Source: Welwitschia mirabilis (lineage: Eukaryota > Gnetophyta > Gnetopsida > Welwitschiales). Taken from it: a DNA stretch of 45,316 nucleotides. Positions 13,106 through 23,483 of this stretch are shown here, piece by piece. Every line of letters starts with the position of its first letter. Within the stretch, counting starts at the first letter, position 1. The notes under the pieces were generated by a model that saw only the letters and a list, made by a program, of their open reading frames with translations, searched no databases and had not been told where the DNA came from. The position numbers and the translations under genes were made by a program. The stretch spans positions 271,541,030 through 271,586,345 of the forward strand of contig JBOZIK010000001.1 of the NCBI GenBank assembly GCA_051453625.1. The letters run 5' to 3'.

Positions 13106-13190
13106 AATTATTATGAAGAAGATCCATCTCCTATGAATTACTATGAATAAGAATGTCCACCTCCCTTAAATTACTATGAAGAAAGAAATA
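13106..13190 (+). repeat. NYYEE short protein repeat
   Basis: Three in-frame copies of Asn-Tyr-Tyr-Glu begin at 13106, 13136 and 13169 (spacing 30 and 33 bases). Acidic and Pro-rich linkers (EDPSPM, then ECPPPL after one TAA that replaced a Gln or Glu codon) separate them. Tyr/Pro/Glu-rich linkers of this kind occur in gag-like proteins of plant LTR elements. The preserved frame across 85 bases supports former translation. Confidence 0.7.
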
Positions 13191-13359
13191 CCTCAGTGAA
13201 AAAATAATTAACAAAATAATTATCAAAAAAAATTAGAAAATTAAAGTAAGAAATTAGAAAATTTGATTGGTATCCTTTAACAAAATTTGTTATAAAATGA
13301 AATATCTAAAGGTTCTTTTATAATACAACATTCTCAAAGCTATTCTACTCTTTCCACTA

Positions 13360-13935
13360 CATCCCACCTTGAGAAGAATGAAGAGAACTTAGAAACAAGT
13401 ATTAACAAATCTTGGTTTAAAAGAGAAAATGAAATTATGGATGAACTTATAACATCCCACTTATTAGGAGATGATTTAACTTAATTATTTAATAATAAGG
13501 ATGAGGATGATTATTCATCAAATAATGACATTTAAATGTTAGATTATATCTCTAACATCCATCTACTATTTAGAAATCTAGATGAAAAAGGAGAATCATT
13601 TCATGAAGAATCTAAAAATTTTTCAAATCATAATAAAGATAATGGTCACATTTATCTTGATGATCATTTTGATGAATCTAATAATTTAGAGAATGATGAC
13701 ATGCAATAATGTAATGATGAAAGAAGTATAAGAAAGAAGATAATGAACAAATTTATCTTTATGATCTTATTTTTGAATCTAATAACTTAGAGAATGACAA
13801 TAATATTCAACAAAATAATGATAAGCATAATGAATAAGAGGAAGATATAGTTAATTATAATGATGAAAAAAATGAAGAGAGCATTCAACAAAGTAATGAT
13901 GAAGACAATAATGAGGACGAGAGGAATAATTAGTA
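13360..13935 (+). pseudogene. Asn/Asp/Glu-rich coding fossil
   Basis: Plus-strand reading with few stops, extremely rich in Asn, Asp, Glu and Lys. It contains an internal duplication: a block starting at 13638 (DN-x-x-IYL, then ESNNLEND) recurs from 13739, 101 bases later, so one frameshift separates the copies. No known domain is recognised. It lies downstream of the NYYEE repeats and upstream of the two-module segment and may be the middle of the same protein. A low-complexity expansion driven by base composition is the main alternative. Confidence 0.5.
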
Positions 13936-13984
13936 ACTCATAGAAATTTAACCAAACTTAATGAGAAGAGAGTTATTTCTTCCA

Positions 13985-14825
13985 ATGCAATAAATCAACA
14001 TGAAGGTTTTATCCATGTTTCTCCATATCTTTCACTTATGATTTCATATAAAACTCTAAATAAAATCCCTTCTTATAATTCTACTTTTACATTACCTTGT
14101 GATCTTGATAATGCTCCCATTTGTCAATCTCTTCCATTTGAAAATTCATATAATTCTTGAAATCACATTACCTTTTTGATTTTAATGAAACACATAATTT
14201 TTAAGAGTCTATTTCTAAACTATCTTAATGTTTTCTTCTTAAAGTCCATGAAATAATCAAAGTAACATCCTTTCCTATTTTATCAAGATCATTTTACCTT
14301 ATGCCTTTAATGATTACTCTTTTTAAAAGTATGAATTGGGATATCTTCAAATTCTAAATTGGGATAAACCTTATCTTCCTAATAGTAATCCATGTTTAGA
14401 GTTAAAGTTTAGGGAGCTTATTAAGTATATTAAACCTATCTTAATTAGTCATTCTGTGAAGTTTCCTCAAATCCTTGGATCCCTAATAGTACCATTAATA
14501 TCTCCTATTTTCAATATACATCTTTGAATGAAATCCATGTTCCAAATTCTTTATATCATTAGTTTGATAAGAAATTATTTTTTCATGAATTATATAAATT
14601 TTTTGTTTCTTATATTACTAATAAATTTTATAAAGACAACGTATTATTTAATCATATTAATTTAGGAAATCCTTATCTCCTTAATAAAAATCTATATCTT
14701 GAGTTGAATGTTAGAAATCTTCTTAATCTTGCTAAACATTCTAAAGAGCATTTAAAAACTTTCTGGATCATTTCTTTGAGTAGTTCTTTACATGAATTAT
14801 GTAATGATAATCATGATTTATGTTG
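13985..14825 (+). pseudogene. coding fossil with two related ~100-residue modules
   Basis: A readable plus-strand protein with frameshifts, ending at a TGA at 14823. Two segments are alike: at 14369 and 14671 both read P-Y-L-x-N-x-N-x-x-L-E-L-x-x-R-x-L, preceded by an Asn and a two-residue spacer. The spacing is 302 bases, so the modules were about 100 residues long and one indel has occurred since. I do not recognise the family. It is not RT, RNase H or integrase. It could be an additional ORF of the element whose primer-binding site lies at 12069, or captured host sequence. Confidence 0.45.
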
Positions 14826-16080
14826 ATTCAATGTGAGACTATTTTTTAATGAAATGTATCACTTCTTTATCTCTTATTTAGATTTTAAAATTTGTGCTAT
14901 TAATATTTTATCCCTTTATTGTATTTACCTCTAATTGATTTTAGTCAAAAATATAAAATATTATATTTTATTTATATCAATCTTATTAATTAAAAATAAT
15001 TAATGATGAAGGTAAAACCTTAATAAAACTATGACAAGAAAACACTAATCATAAATATATAAATACCAATTAATACCTAATCCTTTTCATTATTATTATA
15101 GTGTTATTATGTTATTAGAATAAAGAGTGTTATTGTGCTATTTATATTCTAAAATATTTTATTCATTTGAAATTTTCTATTACCTTTATATTTATATATT
15201 AACTTGATACATTAGTACTTATAATTAATTATCACTAATTACTTTGGTATTTACTTATTAGCAATCACACAATCTTGTGAATGAGGGAAACATTTTATAT
15301 ATTTATCGAAGTCATTTGTCATTTTTAGAGTTTATCATAAAAATATAGACTATGTAATATTCATAATATTTTTTTAAAAAAAACTTTGATTTCAAATCTT
15401 AATGTTCCTTATAAATTAATTCCTATGTTATTAAAGGAATTAGGGAAGAAAGAAGGACGTAAATTTACATTGTTAGTTATGAAAAGAATAGTTTTTTTCT
15501 TAAATAATTTTAATTCATAATTATAAGCTTTTAAAAGTGTGAAATTCTAAATTCTTAGGTATTAAATAATGTTAAACATTTAAATATCTCATGCTAGAAC
15601 ATTAGATATCCACAAAGAAAGTAGGAGATTAAACATCCAGACATCATAAGTGCAAGAAATTCAATACTAAGTTTTTAAATATTTTACATCTAGATCAAAT
15701 TCTTAAAGAAGTTAGATGTCAAAATAAATATTATATGCTTAAGAGAAGATAAGAAAGAAATCTATTTTATTTTTATATTTAATTTTCTAATATTTATCAA
15801 TAAGGCTTGAGATTAATATTTACAAATAAATAAATAATTATAAAAATTAGTTTCACTATATGTAAATGTATCTTTTCTTGGTACATCTATATAATATGGA
15901 TTTAAGATATCCAAGACCAAAGGAGCATTTAATCAATTTCAAAATAAATATCATCTCTTCTAAGATGGTGTGTATAATTATAATACATGGTTTAGTAGGC
16001 TTATCATAACACATAAAGCTAAATAAATGCATAAAAATCATTTGAAATATCAAAAACTTTACTATCAAGTTCAAGTAAAG

Positions 16081-16600
16081 AACTATTGGAAAATGAGTAT
16101 TCACTGATGAAATTTTATCTTCTTTAGTAATTTTGATTAATAAATAAATGAACATGATCATTAGATTTTAAAAAATTATACTTTTATATGTTAGATTATA
16201 AAAATATTCAAGAAAAAAATGCAGTAGTTAATAATATTTAAGGTATAATAAATATTATTGAGAATAACTACTAACATTAGTACATCACATGAACATTTCT
16301 ATTTAAGATTGATTAAGTAACTATAAAAAATGAGAAGTGACTTATGAAATTTTATCTTTTTTATCTCTTTTGGTAAATTAGAAACATCATCATTACACTT
16401 ATAAAGATGTACATTCATAAATTAGACTATGAAAATGTTTATAGTGAAAAAAATCATAGATAGTAAATAAGATTTAAGGAATAAAAAAAATATTCTTAGG
16501 AATCACTAAAAATTAGTGCATTACATGATCATTTCTATTTAAGAGTGATTAAGTAATTACAATTTATGTTTAGATTATTAAAACATTTTCATGAACATAA
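16081..16600. repeat. diverged ~238-bp tandem repeat, two units plus a fragment
   Basis: Unit 1 (16081-16318) and unit 2 (16319-about 16555) share, in order, a TGAAATTTTATCTT block, a TTAGAYTATRAAAAT block, an AAYTAGTRCATYACATG block and a final CATTTCTATTTAAGA-GTGATTAAGTAA block. A third partial unit follows with the TTAGATTATTAAAAC block only. By eye the units differ at a substantial minority of positions with several indels, so the array is old. Confidence 0.7.
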
Positions 16601-16812
16601 AATTAAAAATCATGAATTTCAAAATGTTATTAAAGATCCAATTAAGCCTTGATAAGTAGTATGATGCATGTAAGTGAATAACATTGAAATTAGATATATA
16701 TAATCTAGGACTAATTATGACGAAAGTAATTGCACATAAGAATAAAAGAAAAACATGATAATAGATGTTGTGAACCTAGTTAGAACAAATGCAATGATTC
16801 AAAAAGAAATAA

Positions 16813-16838
16813 AGGAAAGAAAAGAAAAGAAAAGAAAG
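16813..16838. repeat. GAAAA microsatellite
   Basis: Perfect to near-perfect AAAAG units inside a longer purine-only tract (about 16800-16860) that leads into the G-rich tract. Confidence 0.8.
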
Positions 16839-16871
16839 TAACAAGGAGAAAGAGCAGGGAGGCAAAGTATT

Positions 16872-16905
16872 GGGGGGTGGTGGGGGTTAGGTGGGGGGGG
16901 GGGGG
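16872..16905 (+). other. G-quadruplex-prone tract with a 13-G run
   Basis: Within 34 bases there are G6, G2, G5 and G13 runs separated by T, T and TTAGGT loops, easily meeting four runs of three or more Gs with loops of seven or fewer. It is strikingly G-rich in a window that is otherwise mostly A and T. The adjacent 5' side is nearly all purine. The exact length of the G13 run is prone to sequencing error. Confidence 0.75.
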
Positions 16906-18628
16906 ATGATGAAGGGTTAAGTGGGAAGTGGGTATATATATAGATAGAGAGTGAGAGAGAAGAGATAAATAAAAAATAACATAAAATTTTAAAAAATAAC
17001 AAGATTCATATAAGATGAAAGAGGTTCTATGAACAAAAATTATGTGTATAAATGTAAATTCCCATATCAGTGGCTTAAAAAAAGAGGCTAAGCATACTAT
17101 ATTAAAGACACAATGTAACACTAAGACAGAATTCACATCCTATATCAGATTTATAGAGGAAAGTTGAGAAGATTTTAGCTAAGTCAATATCCTATGAGGT
17201 GGGAGTACATAGTGAGTCTAGTGTGATAGTATGTAGGTACAATTGATTATATAAACTTAACCGTGGATAATATTAAAAATTATTAAAAATAAATATTATA
17301 ATTATTCAACATATGAATTTAAGAAAGAATTTATTCTACTAATAACATAAAATATCTTATAGCATAAGTATGATAATGGACAACAATTCATAATTACTAT
17401 TAAGTGATGAAATAGTATTGACAAAATCATCATATCAATGAATTAGATTATAGCTTAAGGATGTTTCCTATATTTATATATGAAAATAGGATTTATTATT
17501 TCTAAATACATTAGTATGAAACTTTTTTAATGTTGTAATAATAATAAAATTTAGAAAACTAAAGATTACTGGTGAAGGTAATATCTATCTTATAGGTTAA
17601 TGGCAGAGTATTAATAAAATAAAAGGAAAGAGATTATTTTTAAGGATGAAGGAAGAGATATTTTAGAAGTTTAATTTGAAAAATACACAATAAGAAAAAC
17701 ATTGTAAAAAAATAGTTCTTTGGCATGAAGAGTTAAGAATGTTTCATCAAGAGTATATTCCAACTTAAAAGAGTTTCCAAAGATCTAAGGGTTAAGGATA
17801 TGATGTACAAATTATAATATGATTATAAGAAATAATTTAAGAATAGAAATAACAAAGTTAAAATAAAATTAGATTTAGTAAACTTTGATGCATATAGACT
17901 AAAATCCGTTAATACATTAAGAGGTAGTATATGTTTTTTCCACTTTCATTGCTAATTATTCTAAGAAAATATGGATTATATGTTATTAGGATAAGTAGCA
18001 AGCCATTTATTATTTTTAATGTTAAAAATTTTTATTAAAATAAATGCTAGTTGTAATATTAAGATTTTTTGTACTAACAATGAAAGGAAATATGTCTAAA
18101 CTAAATTTGATAAGTATCTAATGATGAAAATTTATGTGTCATCAAACTATACTCTTAATAATAATACAAAAAACGATGTCATAGAGTAGATAAACCATAT
18201 AGTTCTTGATTTAGTAAAATTAATAATTATAAATATGAAGTAATCTATGCCAAATAAAAAGTGACATTAAATACCACTATCCAAATGTTTGAACAATCTA
18301 CAAGGTAAGAGTAGAAAATGTCTTAATAACTTATGAATAAGATGCAAATAAATTTTAAGCAACTCAAAATGTTTGGTTCACACTATTATGTATTTATATT
18401 ATCACAAAATTATAATAAGCTTTGATCACATCCTTAGATAGTAATGAGGATGAATTTTATGTAAATCATACTTATTAGTGAAGTGTTTTTCATTATCTCA
18501 ATTATGTATTTTATTATCAAATATATTTTTTTTTCTATATTTATGCTTATTAATTATTAAGTTAGTTAGTTTTTAGTATGTTAGTAGGTTAGTATGCATA
18601 TATTTCATTATTGCATTTCAGGTACAAG

Positions 18629-18860
18629 ATGCCAAGTGGCATCAAGATGAGAGATAACATTGAGGTAGCAGATCAATATAATAATCCCAATCATATTTCT
18701 ATTCCTTAGGAGCAAAGAATAAAAATAGAAAAACTAACAAGAGTATAAGAATGTGATTACCATCAAAGATGGGGATATTTTTGGCAAGAATATCCTAAGA
18801 ATAGATAAGGAAAAAATGTCAAGTTAGGAATCTCCAGCTAGCTTGTAAAGATGTGAGCAA
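18629..18860 (+). pseudogene. possible gag N-terminus of gypsy copy 1
   Basis: The ATG at 18629 opens a Met-Pro-Ser-Gly-Ile-Lys reading and continues about 75 codons with only four or five stops at likely former Gln codons. This is unusually open for this window. It directly follows a T-rich stretch ending in CAG (18611-18620) that resembles a 3' splice site, though this could be chance. It matches no domain I can name. Gag of this element type is recognisable only from about 19420, so the link between the two parts is an inference from position. Confidence 0.35.
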
Positions 18861-19419
18861 CATTTTTCTAAACTTCATAGTGTCACCCACAAAGGAGAAT
18901 ACAATTATTATCTCATATTTACGTAATAATTCCTATTTCAATATAAAGCTGAAAAGCATTTAAGCATTATTATGTGCATATTTTATTACATTAAAAAATA
19001 ACATTACTTCTATCTTGCTCCTATTTGTATAGCTAAACATAAATTAGGATAATTCTAGTAGTTACAAATAAGTATTGATTAGTGCTTTGTTTAACTTTTA
19101 TAATGTTTTATTTATTTCATTATTTCTCCTTTATGTAATATATGTATGTAACCATTAAGCTTTAATAAATAACATGACTAGTTTAAGTAGCTTCATTACT
19201 AGACTATTATGATGATGAATTTTGAATTAAATGATTAGGTCTCAATTAGTTTTTTTATTAAGCCTTTGATGTATTTTTATTTAATGATGTATGCTTATTT
19301 TAGATTAATAGTAGCATACTTTCTACATTTTTCTAGCATTATTTTATAGTTTTTAATATTATTTTATGATACTTTCTACACTTATTTTATCATATAATCC
19401 ACTTATCATTTTTGCACTA

Positions 19420-20645
19420 GAAGGAGGACTGCTCTAAAGTTAACTAGTAGAGATGACTAAAAGTGTCATGCAATAAGATAGTCAAGGAAAATGATGAGAT
19501 GAAAGAGGTAAGTACATAAAAGATCCACATAAATATGGTCTAGATGAGCAAACTGAAAGTACTATTAAATTAGAGGTAGAAGAAGATGATTTTACAGAAG
19601 ATGAAGTAACCTTAGGAAAGATGGTAAAAGACCAAATATTTCTTGAATTAATGATTGAATTTAAGAAATGATTGCATAGCATTCTTACATCACCACACTC
19701 ACTAGGAGAATATTCTTAAATAGTTCAAATCAGAAAACCTAAAAAAAGAGTTGTAGTAGGATGTTATTCAGAAGATGATGGAGATTCAAGACCATTAAAT
19801 TATGACACCCACTAGTTAGATAATTTATGTTCTATTAATCCTATATACCTATAGCAACTAGATAAAGTAAGAAACATAAATACTACCATGATATCTAATT
19901 TTAAAGTTAAAAAGTCAGAAGAACCCCTATTACACCTAAGTTTCTTTGATGTTTTTTATAAAGCTAATTATCTCAATTCAAAATTTGACTTTTTAAGATA
20001 TTTTGATTTTTCCTAAAAGGAGATGCTCAATTATGTTATCAAAAAAATACTAATTAGACTTTTAGTTTAGGTGAAACCCTTTAAAATTCTTTTTTAGCTT
20101 AATTTTAGTCCATGAGAATGGTGGAAGATTTAAGGGAATAAATCCTGAATATTAAACAAGGAGATAATAAGAGATTTGATGAATTCATGAATAGGTATAA
20201 TATATTGTTAGCCAAATGTACTAGTCATGGAATCATGTATAGGAAACAAGTTAGATCCTCACTTATAGGACTAAAAAGTTAGACCCTAAAGAAATTAAAC
20301 TTATTATATAAAGGAATCATCAAAACCAGGAATTTCTAATAAGTGAGAGAAGCCATTACTTAGTTTTATAATATGACTTAAGAATGGAGTCAAGAGAACA
20401 AAAATAAGAAGAAGGTAAATGAAGTACGTATCCAAAAACTATATGATAGTGCATATAGCTTAAAGCATATTAATTTTATAAAATAAGTATCTAAAAAAGT
20501 GACTAATAGCATGGTAGAAAAATTTAATCGGTTAGTTGTATAACATTTTAATGAGGAAGAAAGACCTACATGTGAACACTATGGGGAAGACAATCATGAT
20601 AAAATAGAACACCATTGGATACAAGATTTTTTCAGTGATTAGATA
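19420..20645 (+). pseudogene. gypsy copy 1 gag
   Basis: An acidic N-terminal part is readable in one frame at about 19520-19670 (YGLDEQTEST, then VEEDDFTEDEV). From about 20150 the capsid core is recognisable: F-D-E-F-M-N-R-Y-N-x-L-L-A-K-C, then HG and a QVRSSLI-GL. This corresponds to the gag stretch in which an 'E-F-W-E-R-F-K-x-L' is followed by 'CPHHG'. Near 20565-20615 a C-E-H-Y-G-x-x-N-H-D-x-x-x-H-H sits where a zinc knuckle is expected, with the second Cys replaced by Tyr (TAT) and the final Cys by His. Multiple stops (mostly TAG and TAA) and indels disable it. Confidence 0.7.
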
Positions 20646-21240
20646 TAAATATATTGAATTTAAATTTTAGCTATCAATCTCAAACTAGAAAGAAATTGTG
20701 TCCTTATTAAAGTAGGAAATGGAAAGGATAAATAGAGGGATCTTTACAAAGGTATGTAAACTCAAAGAGGTAAGAGCAATATGTTTATTATATAAATTTA
20801 AAAAATAGTGATTTAAAAGAATATAGAGAAAAATCAGAAATAGAAAAAAAAGAAGGAAAAATCCCTACTGAACCTCAACCAAATCCTGAAGAAGAAATAA
20901 GTAAGGTAGTAATTACTAGATCTGGGAAACAGAAAGTGACATATGAATTGTAGAAAAATAGTGTGAATTCAAGATATCCTCAAATAAATAAGAGGAAGAG
21001 ATTACAAGAAAAATAATGAACAATGCCTCAGTAGAGTCTTTACCTTTTCCAATGAGAAGTAAACAAATAGAACATTCAAAAATTAAAAAAGATACAGAAT
21101 ATCTAACAAGAATATTAGAAGATATAAAAATATCAATACCTCTTTTAAAATTACTAAAAAACATACTTATTTATTGGAAATAGATAAAGAGCATGTGCTT
21201 AAAATACAAAACTTAAAAAGAAAGTAAGAAAGAAAAACAA
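20645..21240 (+). pseudogene. gypsy copy 1 gag tail and protease leader
   Basis: A Lys/Glu-rich linker leads to a V-V-I-T-R-S-G-K-Q at about 20908-20934, a short motif typical of the gag C-terminus in OTA elements. It continues at about 21110-21180 with an I-L-E-D-I-K-I-S-I-P-L-L-K-L-L-K-N reading that resembles the conserved 'HIPFIEAL' helix found just before the protease in this class. Frames shift at least twice. Confidence 0.6.
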
Positions 21241-21299
21241 ATTAAGGTGGTAAGGAAGGATCAAGTTTCTTGGGCTTCCATGCAAGTTCTTTAAAATAA

Positions 21300-21624
21300 A
21301 CAACATGAAAAGTATAGTAATCCTGAAACACTTATAATAGATTTGAAAATAGATGGAAAACTCAAAGTAGAAGTACTTGTAGATCTTAGAGCAAGTATTA
21401 ATGTTATCTCCTATGAGACTTATGAAGATTTAGAAAAACCAAAATTAATATCTTAGTAAAGAAAAGTTTACTTAGCATATGGCTCAATAGTTATGCTAGA
21501 AGGATTTCTAAATAATATACCCATAGAACTTTAAGGTTTTATCAATTTGATAGATTCACTAGTAATTGAAAATCAAGACAAAACCCATGTAGTGATTCTT
21601 GGAAGATTGTGGATGGCTGCTACA
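21300..21624 (+). pseudogene. gypsy copy 1 aspartic protease
   Basis: The protease matures the polyprotein. One long frame carries a beta strand (I-D-G-K-L-K-V-E-V-L), then the active-site segment at 21382-21396, which reads Asp-Leu-Arg-Ala-Ser where the family has Asp-Leu/Thr-Gly-Ala-Ser. Gly (GGA) has become Arg (AGA), a G-to-A change that should abolish activity. The closing I-L-G-R-x-W-M-A-A-T segment (normally Gly-Arg-Pro-Trp) lies just before the N gap. Only a few stops interrupt this part. Confidence 0.8.
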
Positions 21625-21679
21625 NNNNNNNNNNNNNNNNNNNNNNNNNNNNNNNNNNNNNNNNNNNNNNNNNNNNNNN
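21625..21679. other. assembly gap (55 N)
   Basis: 55 N between the protease end and the RT leader, followed by a poly-A run. Confidence 0.99.
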
Positions 21680-21849
21680 ATAAAAAAAAAAAAAACTTTT
21701 TGATGTGTAGTTATTGAAGAAATAATATGGAACACAAAATAAAAAACCAATGCAATACTAACATAGGAAGTTAATTTGATATTAAATAAATAAAATGAGA
21801 AGAAATCTAAGGAAGAAGATTTAGCATCTCAAGAAATAAAAAAGCCTTC

Positions 21850-22887
21850 TCTTAAAGAATGGATAGAACATATTGAGGTAGCTCCTAATAAACCTTTAAT
21901 CATAAATAGTTGTTTAACTCATTCTCAAAAGAGAAGACTTAAAATAATTTTGATTAAAAGAAAAGAAGCCTTTACTTATAATCATACATATATTAAATAA
22001 ATAGATCTAAAAATCTGCCAACATAGAAATTGTTTAGACACTTCTATTAGGCCATGTCAGTAACTAGAAATAAGATGTAACCCACATATGCAAGAGGAAA
22101 TTAAACAAGAAATTTCAAAATTCTTAGAAGTAAGATTCATTTATTCAATATATAATCGAAAATAGGTTATTTCTATAATATTTGTACCAAATGAAGAAAA
22201 TAAATGGATAATGTGTATAGACATTAGAATGTAAATACAGTAACTTATAAAGATCATTTTCGTCTTCCATTTATTAATTAAGTTTTAGAAAGAGTGTTTG
22301 GACATCAATACTATAGCTTTCTGGATGGATAGAGCAGTTATAATTAGATTTTAATAGCTTTAGAGAACCAAGCTAAAATGCTTTCACTTATCATTGGGGT
22401 ACTTATGCCTATAAAGTACTACCATTTGGACTATGTAATGCTCTAGCTACTTTTCAAAGGTTAGAAAAAGATATTTTTTAAGACAGTATAAGAAGACTAG
22501 TCAAAGTACTTATGGATGAATTATCAATGTTTGAAAAGGACTTTGAAGAGTTACTTAATAAACTAGAACAACATTTAAAAAGATGCAAGGAAAAATGCCT
22601 AGACTTAGCTAGCCAAAAAGTCATATTATGGTAACAGAAGTCATAGTATCAAGACACAAAATATTTAGAAAGGGGATTAAAATTAATAAATAAAAAATCA
22701 AATCTATAAAAAATATTCCATCCCTGGCAAAACTCAAAGAATTAAGATCTTTCCTAGAACATGTTAAATAATATAGAAGATTCATATCCAATTTTAGTAA
22801 AATTGCTAAACTTTGAGTAATCTTTTATAAAATGATGTGAAATATGACTGGATTGAGAAATGTTAAGATGCCTACCAAACCTTAAAA
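21850..22887 (+). pseudogene. gypsy copy 1 reverse transcriptase
   Basis: RT copies the element RNA. Recognisable in order: the leader with N-S-C-L-T and the R-R-L-K helix (about 21905-21945), A-F-T-Y-N-H-T-Y-I-K (about 21968), I-D-L-K-I-C-Q-H (about 22002), the P-H-M-Q-E-E-I-K helix (about 22083) and I-M-C-I-D (about 22209). Later come K-V-L-P-F-G-L-C-N-A (about 22418, with a frameshift) and the catalytic box at 22512-22520, which reads Met-Asp-Glu instead of Met-Asp-Asp. L-R-S-F-L-E-H-V (about 22743) and [13 protein letters not shown] (about 22771) close it. The mutated second catalytic Asp plus many stops make it inactive. It runs into the 545-N gap. Confidence 0.85.
22837..22887 (+). repeat. 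51-bp sequence repeated exactly across the gap (left copy)
   Basis: The last 51 bases before the 545-N gap are identical to the first 51 bases after it (23433-23483). Identity of this quality is far above anything else in the window and points to an unmerged contig overlap, not a biological repeat. Confidence 0.95.
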
Positions 22888-23432
22888 NNNNNNNNNNNNN
22901 NNNNNNNNNNNNNNNNNNNNNNNNNNNNNNNNNNNNNNNNNNNNNNNNNNNNNNNNNNNNNNNNNNNNNNNNNNNNNNNNNNNNNNNNNNNNNNNNNNNN
23001 NNNNNNNNNNNNNNNNNNNNNNNNNNNNNNNNNNNNNNNNNNNNNNNNNNNNNNNNNNNNNNNNNNNNNNNNNNNNNNNNNNNNNNNNNNNNNNNNNNNN
23101 NNNNNNNNNNNNNNNNNNNNNNNNNNNNNNNNNNNNNNNNNNNNNNNNNNNNNNNNNNNNNNNNNNNNNNNNNNNNNNNNNNNNNNNNNNNNNNNNNNNN
23201 NNNNNNNNNNNNNNNNNNNNNNNNNNNNNNNNNNNNNNNNNNNNNNNNNNNNNNNNNNNNNNNNNNNNNNNNNNNNNNNNNNNNNNNNNNNNNNNNNNNN
23301 NNNNNNNNNNNNNNNNNNNNNNNNNNNNNNNNNNNNNNNNNNNNNNNNNNNNNNNNNNNNNNNNNNNNNNNNNNNNNNNNNNNNNNNNNNNNNNNNNNNN
23401 NNNNNNNNNNNNNNNNNNNNNNNNNNNNNNNN
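22888..23432. other. assembly gap (545 N), probably spurious
   Basis: The 51-bp flanks are identical, and dropping the Ns together with one copy restores the normal spacing between the end of RT and RNase H. The real sequence is therefore probably continuous here. Confidence 0.9.
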
Positions 23433-23483
23433 GTGAAATATGACTGGATTGAGAAATGTTAAGATGCCTACCAAACCTTAAAA
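23433..23483 (+). repeat. 51-bp sequence repeated exactly across the gap (right copy)
   Basis: Identical to 22837-22887. It encodes the same RT end (D-W-I-E-K-C) and reads on without interruption into the RT-RNase H linker. Confidence 0.95.

Larger units (their letters stand above)
12069..14830 (+). mobile_element. cryptic LTR-element body with unusual coding fossils
   Basis: The primer-binding site is followed by an ATG at 12233 opening a Met-Pro-Ser-His-Leu-Asn-Asp reading, plausible as a gag start. Then come a 66-bp in-frame tandem repeat (12750), a Tyr-Tyr-Glu repeat (13106), a long Asn/Asp/Glu-rich frame (13360-13930) and a two-module segment (14336-14825). No protease, RT or integrase was recognised, so this may be a non-autonomous element or one carrying an extra ORF. 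The 3' LTR could not be found, and the right limit is simply the last coding-like codon (TGA at 14823). Confidence 0.4.
14830..18600. other. A+T-rich sequence with repeats, no gene
   Basis: No coding region recognised. It holds a ~238-bp tandem repeat, a GAAAA microsatellite and a G-rich tract, listed separately. The minus-strand frames at 15856-16161 and 16780-17136 are translations of the tandem repeat and of the purine-rich tract and do not look like proteins. Near 18560-18595, GTTAG-like units repeat irregularly, as often seen just before gag in some plant gypsy elements. Confidence 0.55.

Noticed and set aside
16780-17136. 118-codon minus-strand frame rich in Phe, Leu and Pro
   Set aside because: It comes from the purine-rich and G-rich tract read on the other strand.
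22860-23474. 200-codon frames on both strands
   Set aside because: They consist almost wholly of N bases from the 545-N gap.
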